In this document: piece by piece, positions 7,567 to 11,464 of the stretch
Position numbering within the stretch: the stretch's first letter is position 1
Layout: each line of letters opens with the position of its first letter
Source of the DNA: Planctomycetota bacterium
Lineage (GTDB): Bacteria; Planctomycetota; Phycisphaerae; Phycisphaerales; SM1A02
DNA: 11,464 nucleotides
Assembly: GCA_027295365.1 (NCBI GenBank)
Contig: JAPULD010000361.1
Coordinates: 1-11,464, forward strand
Direction: 5' to 3'
Notes under the pieces: generated by a model
What the model saw: only the letters and a program-made list of their open reading frames with translations
Database searches by the model: none
Told to the model about the DNA's origin: nothing
Position numbers and translations under genes: made by a program

Positions 7567-7923
7567 TCATTGCTGAGGCCCGTCGAGAGACGATTCAGGA
7601 CGATGCTCAATCCCGACCGGCTCATTCATGCGGTCCCGGGGCTCCGCTTTCGGAACATTTCCGAAGTCCGCATGAGTCGATTCCGCCTTCGGCTTATCGG
7701 ACGGCTGCAATGACGCCGGTTGATCAAGATCGTGATCCTGATGTGTGGATGTGGCTTGAGCCTCTTCACGTTCGTCGTCGGCGATGGCTGTACGCGGCAG
7801 GTTCGAGACGAGAATCAGTCTCGACCAGAGCAACAGGCCGAACAGGGTCAGTAAGCATGCGAGGCTGAATCGCTTGCGATCCGCATTCAACCAGGTCCAG
7901 AATCGCCTCGGCATCTTGATCAT
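7567..7923 (-). CDS. Small single-pass membrane protein of unknown function
   Basis: A 118-residue protein that I cannot assign to a family. It has a basic N-terminus (MIKMPRRFWTWLNADRKR), one membrane helix (about 18-39, within FSLACLLTLFGLLLWSRLIL), a short PRTA motif just after it, and then a polar, proline- and acid-rich tail of about 75 residues with low complexity, presumably periplasmic. ATG 7923 is chosen because GGAGAG lies eight bases upstream; reading further upstream would run through the preceding terminator. The gene sits between the pseudopilin unit and the secretin on the same strand. A short cytoplasm-membrane-periplasm protein in that place could link an inner-membrane platform to the secretin, as GspC or PilP do, but no homology-region or PDZ domain is visible, so this is only positional inference. 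Confidence 0.7.
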   Translation of the reverse strand: MIKMPRRFWTWLNADRKRFSLACLLTLFGLLLWSRLILVSNLPRTAIADDEREEAQATSTHQDHDLDQPASLQPSDKPKAESTHADFGNVPKAEPRDRMNEPVGIEHRPESSLDGPQQ

Positions 7924-8042
7924 GGGGGTCTCTCCAGGTGGATTCGAATTCCATTGTTCTGATCGATCCGATAAACGTCCGAGTTGACCTTCCGACTGGA
8001 GAAATAAATGTGACCTGGACCGATAACCAAATCGGTTCGACG

Positions 8043-8075
8043 AAAAAAACACCCCACGATCGAATCGCAGGGTGT
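8043..8075 (-). terminator. Intrinsic terminator after the minor pseudopilin unit
   Basis: A 27-base inverted repeat (8049-8075) forms a 12-bp stem with two G-U pairs and a 3-base loop, read on the minus strand as ACACCCTGCGAT, TCG, ATCGTGGGGTGT. Seven T residues follow on that strand (complement of 8043-8049, the first belonging to the stem). It begins 29 bp after the GspH-like stop codon. Stem plus uninterrupted T run is textbook for Rho-independent termination and ends the three-gene pseudopilin transcript. Confidence 0.88.
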
Positions 8076-8104
8076 CTCGGAATCGGAATTGGAGGTCGAG
8101 AAAA

Positions 8105-8716
8105 TCAGGGCAGCTTCAAGACGGAGATTTTTCCGGTGAATGGGGCGATCGTGATCTGATATTTTTGATCTTCGGAAGCGATCACGATCGTTCCTCCGAT
8201 TCCAGGCACACTGGGCGAACTCACGGATCCGCCCAGGGCGTCGTAGGTAATGTCCGTCCCGTTGGGGTTCATGACCACGCCTTCAAGAGTCGCTGATTCA
8301 ATTTTCACGAACTTGAATCGATCATCGGTTTCAAAATTGACCACGTATCGTTCCAGGAGTCCGGAACCGCCCAACGGATCGATGATGTACTCCGGTGCGT
8401 CGGCGACCGGCGCGCCGTCGCTGTAGTCGAAGATCTTCGTGAAATCGGCGCTCGTGACGCGAATGAGGCAGTATCCGCTCCCGTCGGGATAGAAGTGCAC
8501 GCGTCGAAACTCCTGGTTGGCCAGGGCGTCAGACTGTGCAAAGCTCAGGTCCGAGATGATCGTCCTGACGGCAGCCTGCACCTCAAGCTTGTTCAGTCCC
8601 GTCAGGTGAGGGATTAAAATGGCGCCGGCGGTGCCCAGCAAGACGATGACGATCAGCAACTCGATGAGCGTATAGCCCGTACGAACGCCACATGATCGCT
8701 GATTGATACGACGCAT
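8105..8716 (-). CDS. GspH/FimT-like minor pseudopilin
   Basis: A 203-residue prepilin-type protein. The N-terminus has a 14-residue basic leader ending in G14, then YTLIE with the conserved Glu at +5 (E19), and a hydrophobic helix LLIVIVLLGTAGAILIP. This is the class III signal cleaved by prepilin peptidase. The remaining 165 residues, including VRTIISDLSFAQSDALAN shortly after the helix, fit GspH/FimT proteins, which have a long helix followed by a beta-rich domain. The start ATG 8716 is supported by GGAGGGAG about six bases upstream; an in-frame ATG at 8740 lacks such a site. The gene is the last of a three-gene unit, 33 bp after the preceding stop, and is followed by a strong terminator. 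The expected role is in the pseudopilus tip or initiation complex. A FimT-like role in a type IV pilus cannot be excluded. Confidence 0.9.
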   Translation of the reverse strand: MRRINQRSCGVRTGYTLIELLIVIVLLGTAGAILIPHLTGLNKLEVQAAVRTIISDLSFAQSDALANQEFRRVHFYPDGSGYCLIRVTSADFTKIFDYSDGAPVADAPEYIIDPLGGSGLLERYVVNFETDDRFKFVKIESATLEGVVMNPNGTDITYDALGGSVSSPSVPGIGGTIVIASEDQKYQITIAPFTGKISVLKLP

Positions 8717-8749
8717 GAAAACTCCCTCCACGAATTCCATCGAGCGCGA

Positions 8750-9064
8750 TCAGCCGCCAAATTGGTCGGCATTGCTCACTTCAACCTTCAGCGCACCGCT
8801 CTCGATATGATTCTTGAGTGCCTCCAACGTTTGATTCATCTTCTTCATCTGATCGATCCCCCGCTCACGCTGATCCGCGTCGTTGGGAAAGATGGTGGGA
8901 GGTCCGACCTCGTTGGGATTTCGCGTCCCAGGACGACGATCACGAACTTGAGCCTCGGCGCTTTCTGAAAACATTGCCTTGTCCGCAACCTGCACCCACA
9001 AAAGACACGTCAACAGGATCGCGTTGATCGTCAAAATGAAATTCAAGTACTTTTTGCCACGCAT
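8750..9064 (-). CDS. Small membrane-anchored coiled-coil protein of unknown function
   Basis: A 104-residue protein. After MRGKKYLN comes one hydrophobic helix (about 8-27, FILTINAILLTCLLWVQVA), then a polar linker and a short probable coiled coil (about 65-90, with DQMKKMNQTLEALKNHIES), ending in a short beta-like stretch ALKVEVSNADQF. I do not recognise a named family. ATG 9064 is chosen because GGAGA lies about eight bases upstream and only one base separates it from the previous gene's stop (TGA then T then ATG), which means translational coupling; longer in-frame readings into the upstream gene are not credible. It sits between two pseudopilin-type genes, so a role in assembly of the same machine is likely, but that rests on position only. 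Confidence 0.82.
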   Translation of the reverse strand: MRGKKYLNFILTINAILLTCLLWVQVADKAMFSESAEAQVRDRRPGTRNPNEVGPPTIFPNDADQRERGIDQMKKMNQTLEALKNHIESGALKVEVSNADQFGG

Positions 9065-9065
9065 A

Positions 9066-9737
9066 TCAGGAATCTCCTTCCCGGCCAGTCTTGGGTATGT
9101 TGACCTCCACCAGTGTGGATGCCTTATCAGAGCCATCGGCCGTATCCGAGGCCCAGGTAAACGTGATCCGTAAGGCGGGGCTTCCACCTTGAATCAAAGG
9201 ATCATAGAGTAGTTCCAGGTCCGATATTCCCCCCACTATGGAAGTCGCAACCACGTCAGGATTTGATCGCCAGGCATCGCAAAATTTCGGATCTTGCCAA
9301 TTCAGGCCAATTTCCGGGGTATTGCCGTTTTCAGCATCAAATCGATACAGCGTGATGGTCTGAAGAATACGACTGTGGCTGATCAAGGCCAGTTCCGAGG
9401 TCTCCATCGTCCCGGGCGACTGCCGATCTTCCATCCACAGGAGCATTTCCTCGTAGGGCCTGGTTCCCCGATCGTGCACCATCAGGAGAGCCTGACTGCG
9501 TGCGATCAAGGTGGTCAATAGCTCAAATTGCTTCTGATGCATTGGGGATCGGGCGGTGATGATCTCAGAGACTTCCGATGACCCGGCCTGAATTACACGA
9601 GGTCCGACAAAAACTGCCGCGGCACCCAGGGCCCCAAAGCTGGCGAGCATGGTCAACAGACCAGTCGTCGCTCCACCCCGGCATCGGCAAGAATTGCGCC
9701 ACTTCAAGATCATCGATCGGCATCCCGTCTGGGCCAT
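9066..9737 (-). CDS. Divergent pseudopilin candidate (GspJ/GspK-like)
   Basis: A 223-residue protein with a basic N-terminus (CRCRGG at 17-22), one hydrophobic helix (about 23-44, GLLTMLASFGALGAAAVFVG) and a soluble domain. The layout is that of a prepilin, but the usual F/Y-T-L-I-E motif is missing: after G22 the residues are ATTGLL, with no Glu at +5. Minor pseudopilins of the GspK type also lack that Glu, though they are longer. The C-terminal part (IVGGISDLELLYDP, then ALRITFTWAS) resembles the beta-rich end of GspJ. The subunit identity is therefore uncertain. The start may be ATG 9737, with a weak GGATGG upstream, or an in-frame TTG at 9749; ATG 9713 is less likely. It heads the three-gene unit and is separated from gspG by a strong terminator, so it should have its own promoter in 9738-9831, which I could not pinpoint. 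Confidence 0.75.
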   Translation of the reverse strand: MAQTGCRSMILKWRNSCRCRGGATTGLLTMLASFGALGAAAVFVGPRVIQAGSSEVSEIITARSPMHQKQFELLTTLIARSQALLMVHDRGTRPYEEMLLWMEDRQSPGTMETSELALISHSRILQTITLYRFDAENGNTPEIGLNWQDPKFCDAWRSNPDVVATSIVGGISDLELLYDPLIQGGSPALRITFTWASDTADGSDKASTLVEVNIPKTGREGDS

Positions 9738-9831
9738 GTCACCATCCAAAGGCCATGTCGTCGAAATTCAACGACCGGTTGAGGCGATCCGTCGAAACCA
9801 GGGCTCGATCGGAAAGAATCACTTGGAAGGC

Positions 9832-9869
9832 AAGAAAAAGACATCGGCGCGTTTCCACGCCGATGTCTT
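9832..9869 (-). terminator. Intrinsic terminator of the major pseudopilin gene
   Basis: A perfect 12-bp stem (arms 9838-9849 and 9858-9869, AAGACATCGGCG on the minus strand) closes an 8-base loop and runs directly into TTTTTCTT on that strand. It starts 28 bp after the stop codon of the gspG-like gene. The strength and position indicate that gspG is mainly a single-gene transcript. Confidence 0.92.
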
Positions 9870-9897
9870 GAATCGTACTGAAAGCGGAATTGACGAC

Positions 9898-10332
9898 TTA
9901 GCGAGACTCGTCAAATTCATTGCCGTCTTCGTCAATACCATACAGGTTGAAAAGTCCCAACGTGGAGCCAACTCGTAATCGCCACACCCAACCTAACGTG
10001 GTGGTGGGAGCACCGGGGGCCGCGGCAGCAACCGCGCTTGAACCGGTAATGGGATTCCGGGGACCGTCACGGAGATAATCGCCATTGATCATGTCAACCC
10101 AACCATCGGTCGCAGGATCAAAGGTTGCGAAGGGCACCGGCTCCTGAACGCGGTACAGTTCGATCTGGCTGCGAAGCGTCTGAAGCTGTGACTTCATCGA
10201 AGCAACGTTGGCCTGGTCAGAGGCATCGGTGAACTGGGGAATGACGATCGCGGCGAGAATGCCGAGAATGACGACGACGATCAAAATTTCGATCAGGGTG
10301 AAACCCTTGCGGGCCAAGTTATGTGTACGCAT
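9898..10332 (-). CDS. gspG: Major pseudopilin, GspG-like
   Basis: A 144-residue prepilin. The 10-residue leader MRTHNLARKG is followed by FTLIE with Glu at +5 (E15) and the helix ILIVVVILGILAAIVIPQF, the hallmark of a prepilin peptidase substrate. The next helix (DQANVASMKSQLQTLRSQIE) and the motif YLRDGPRNPITG (86-97) match the GspG family, whose subunits form the pseudopilus shaft. The end, LYGIDEDGNEFD, is acidic and may replace the calcium-binding loop known from GspG. The length is usual for the family. Start ATG 10332 has AAGGAG nine bases upstream. It is followed by its own strong terminator and preceded by a long leader with tetranucleotide repeats, so it is probably expressed more strongly than the minor pseudopilins downstream. 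A type IV pilin-like role instead of type II secretion remains possible. Confidence 0.93.
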   Translation of the reverse strand: MRTHNLARKGFTLIEILIVVVILGILAAIVIPQFTDASDQANVASMKSQLQTLRSQIELYRVQEPVPFATFDPATDGWVDMINGDYLRDGPRNPITGSSAVAAAAPGAPTTTLGWVWRLRVGSTLGLFNLYGIDEDGNEFDESR

Positions 10333-10350
10333 GAGACCAAACTCCTTGAA

Positions 10351-10398
10351 TGACTGACTGTTTGACTGACTGATTGATTGATTGATTGATTGATTGAC
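10351..10398 (+). repeat. Tetranucleotide tandem repeat in the gspG leader
   Basis: Twelve consecutive 4-base units: TGAC, TGAC, TGTT, TGAC, TGAC, six perfect TGAT units (10371-10394) and a last TGAC. The tract ends 18 bp upstream of the gspG ATG, next to its ribosome-binding site. On the minus-strand message it reads as UCA-rich repeats poor in G, so it should be unstructured. Repeats of this kind can change length by slippage. Confidence 0.95.
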
Positions 10399-10787
10399 GA
10401 GCTCAAGTGCGTTGATTTGGCCGGGCCTTCAAACTGACCCGAATTCCGAACGCCTCACTCCTTCATGAATCCCACACAGGACTCGTAAAATCCGTCGCCG
10501 GGCCGTCAAGCTCGACTGACTCTGGTGAACAGATCCGTTCCCTTCCTTCGCCTTGCGTTGAACATGCCTGGTGAGGCATGACTGGTTCGAGCCACGCGTG
10601 GCGGGAGAGGCTGATCAAGTACACGATCCGTATCGTCTGTTCACAAACGATGGTCGAGTCTCGAAAAGGACTTTGCGCATGTGGATCGGTGTGACCGGAA
10701 CAGCTTGCCGAAACCCAATAGAACAACCCGAATCGCCCGAATAATCGCGCGCTGAATATCAGACCTGGCATAAAAAAGATGCGAACG
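10399..10787. other. Gene-free stretch between gspG and the PilZ gene
   Basis: I see no convincing gene here. The stretch holds a hairpin CATGCC/GGCATG with a 6-base loop (10563-10580), a perfect 12-bp palindrome GCCACGCGTGGC (10591-10602), and ACGAT/ATCGT arms with a short loop near 10623-10636. A T run on the minus strand (complement of 10772-10777) lies just after the PilZ stop, but the stem before it (CAGG/CCTG, overlapping the stop) is short and distant, so termination there is doubtful. The gspG promoter should lie in this region; no clear -35/-10 pair was found. Confidence 0.5.
10591..10602. promoter_or_regulatory. Perfect 12-bp palindrome, possible operator
   Basis: GCCACGCGTGGC reads the same on both strands and lies about 260 bp upstream of gspG, 11 bp from a 6-bp hairpin. 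It could be a binding site for a dimeric regulator or part of an RNA structure. A GC-rich 12-bp palindrome can also arise by chance, so the functional call is weak. Confidence 0.25.
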
Positions 10788-11156
10788 TCAGGCCGCCTGG
10801 CGAAGCTCGAAGCGAATCGCGACCCGATAGCCATGCCCGCACGGCGCACACTTCACCACGATGCCCCGTTCCGCGGCGTAGCCATGACTGGTGAATCCGA
10901 TGGACACACAGGACCCCGGGGTGATGGGTTTAGCGCTGATGGCGCCGAGGCCGCCGGCGGAGTAGTCCAATAACGCCAGTTGCGAGACCTGACCGAAATG
11001 GTCACTGTCGAGCAGGATGGCTCGGGCCGACCCCTGCATGGGCCAACGCTCATGCTGGCGGCGCTCGAAAGGCAAGGGGTTGGGTGGCTGCTTCCCGCCT
11101 TCCCACCATCGATCAATGCCATCGCTTCGGTTGTCCATATCATTGGCCAGATTCAT
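10788..11156 (-). CDS. Small PilZ-domain protein, probable cyclic-di-GMP binder
   Basis: A 122-residue protein consisting mainly of a PilZ domain, which binds cyclic-di-GMP. Both binding motifs are present: RxxxR within ERRQHERW (R33 and R37) and D-x-S-x-x-G within DYSAGGLG (D64, S66, G69). The beta-strand pattern that follows (CVSIGF, RGIVVKCA, YRVAIRFEL) fits a PilZ barrel. The first 30 residues are polar and probably disordered. ATG 11156 has a strong AGGAGG six bases upstream. There is no enzymatic or membrane domain, so it would act as an effector by contacting another protein. Its place upstream of a pseudopilin gene and in the same window as an HD-GYP phosphodiesterase suggests, but does not prove, control of the secretion or pilus machine. 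Confidence 0.9.
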   Translation of the reverse strand: MNLANDMDNRSDGIDRWWEGGKQPPNPLPFERRQHERWPMQGSARAILLDSDHFGQVSQLALLDYSAGGLGAISAKPITPGSCVSIGFTSHGYAAERGIVVKCAPCGHGYRVAIRFELRQAA

Positions 11157-11252
11157 ACGCAGCCTCCTGACGCGTCATTCCGACGCATCGACACTCCAGG
11201 ATCTTCGGACCATTGCGCCTTGCGAATCAGTGTGTCTGGTGGATTTGAGCGG

Positions 11253-11280
11253 AAAATAACACTCCTGAGGCCAAAGACAA
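11253..11280 (-). promoter_or_regulatory. Weak candidate sigma-70-type promoter for the PilZ gene
   Basis: On the minus strand TTGTCT (complement of 11275-11280) and TATTTT (complement of 11253-11258) are separated by 16 bases, each matching four of six consensus positions. This would give a leader of about 90 bases before the PilZ ATG. The match is modest and promoter rules in this group are not well known to me, so it is tentative. Confidence 0.22.
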
Positions 11281-11372
11281 TCACTCACCCCATGGCGGGT
11301 CATACGCCCCGAGCCGGGCTAGACTGTTGCCTTTGACCGGAATCACGATCCAAGTAAGAAAGGTGCAAGTCG

Positions 11373-11464
11373 ATGTTGCGCGTCAATCCCTTCCTCGCCA
11401 TCAGGCCCTTGTCCAATTACGCCCCCAACGTGGCGTCCGTCCCATATGACGTGGTGAACACGGC
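11373..11464 (+). CDS. DUF1015 family protein, N-terminal part, cut by right edge
   Basis: The only plus-strand gene. Thirty codons are visible, starting MLRVNPFLAIRP and containing ASVPYDVVNT; the opening R-V-x-P-F-x-A-x-R-P and the P-Y-D-V-V motif are typical of the start of DUF1015 proteins, a conserved family of about 400 residues with no firmly established reaction. The ATG has AAAGG about ten bases upstream. The gene is divergent from the PilZ gene, with a 216-bp shared upstream region, and is probably not part of the secretion cluster. The family call rests on the N-terminus alone because the rest lies outside the window. Confidence 0.82.
   Translation, partial: MLRVNPFLAIRPLSNYAPNVASVPYDVVNT

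Noticed and set aside
7924..8052. N-terminal extension of the small membrane protein up to 8052
   Set aside because: It would run into the T tract and stem of the terminator and begins without a ribosome-binding site; the ATG at 7923 has a good one.
10351..10398. CRISPR array or IS end
   Set aside because: The units are only 4 bases long without spacers, so it is a simple tandem repeat; no transposase or long inverted repeats are present anywhere in the window.
10681..10787. Sigma-54 promoter-like GG/GC pairs near 10697 and 10767
   Set aside because: The spacing between the GG and GC elements is 8 and 12 bases, not the required 10, and no enhancer-binding regulator gene is nearby.
10463..10849. 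Minus-strand open frame of 128 codons overlapping the end of the PilZ gene
   Set aside because: It starts inside the PilZ gene in another frame, has no ribosome-binding site or domain, and its hydrophobic piece is too irregular for a signal or membrane segment.

Overview
The window looks like a chromosomal segment from a planctomycete, most likely of the class Phycisphaerae. This is an inference from the mix of a type II secretion/type IV pilus-style pseudopilin cluster, a secretin with an unusual C-terminal extension, a DUF1015 gene and moderate GC content; nothing in the window is a taxonomic marker. All genes but the last lie on the minus strand, so transcription runs from high to low coordinates.

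Reading in the direction of transcription, the right part (11156 to 10788) holds a small PilZ-domain protein, divergent from a DUF1015 gene that leaves the right edge. A gene-free stretch with palindromes and a tetranucleotide repeat tract follows. Then comes the major pseudopilin gene (gspG-like, 10332 to 9898), closed by a strong terminator, and a tight three-gene unit (9737 to 8105): a GspJ/GspK-like candidate, a small one-helix coiled-coil protein and a GspH-like minor pseudopilin. A near-perfect terminator closes that unit.

The middle part holds a small single-pass membrane protein of unknown function (7923 to 7567), an outer-membrane secretin (7229 to 5355, terminated by a strong hairpin) and a TPR lipoprotein (5121 to 3898) that could act as a pilotin/assembly factor for the secretin.

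The left part is a signalling operon: membrane PAS histidine kinase, stand-alone receiver and GAF/HD-GYP c-di-GMP phosphodiesterase, joined by 4-bp ATGA overlaps. A gene cut by the left edge starts 17 bp later.

Together the genes suggest a secretion or pilus machine (pseudopilins, secretin, TPR lipoprotein) with cyclic-di-GMP signalling parts on both sides: an HD-GYP enzyme that would degrade the messenger and a PilZ protein that would bind it. No ATPase, inner-membrane platform or prepilin peptidase is in the window. I found no clearly new system; the best leads are the repeat tract in the gspG leader, the non-canonical pseudopilin and the secretin's C-terminal tail.
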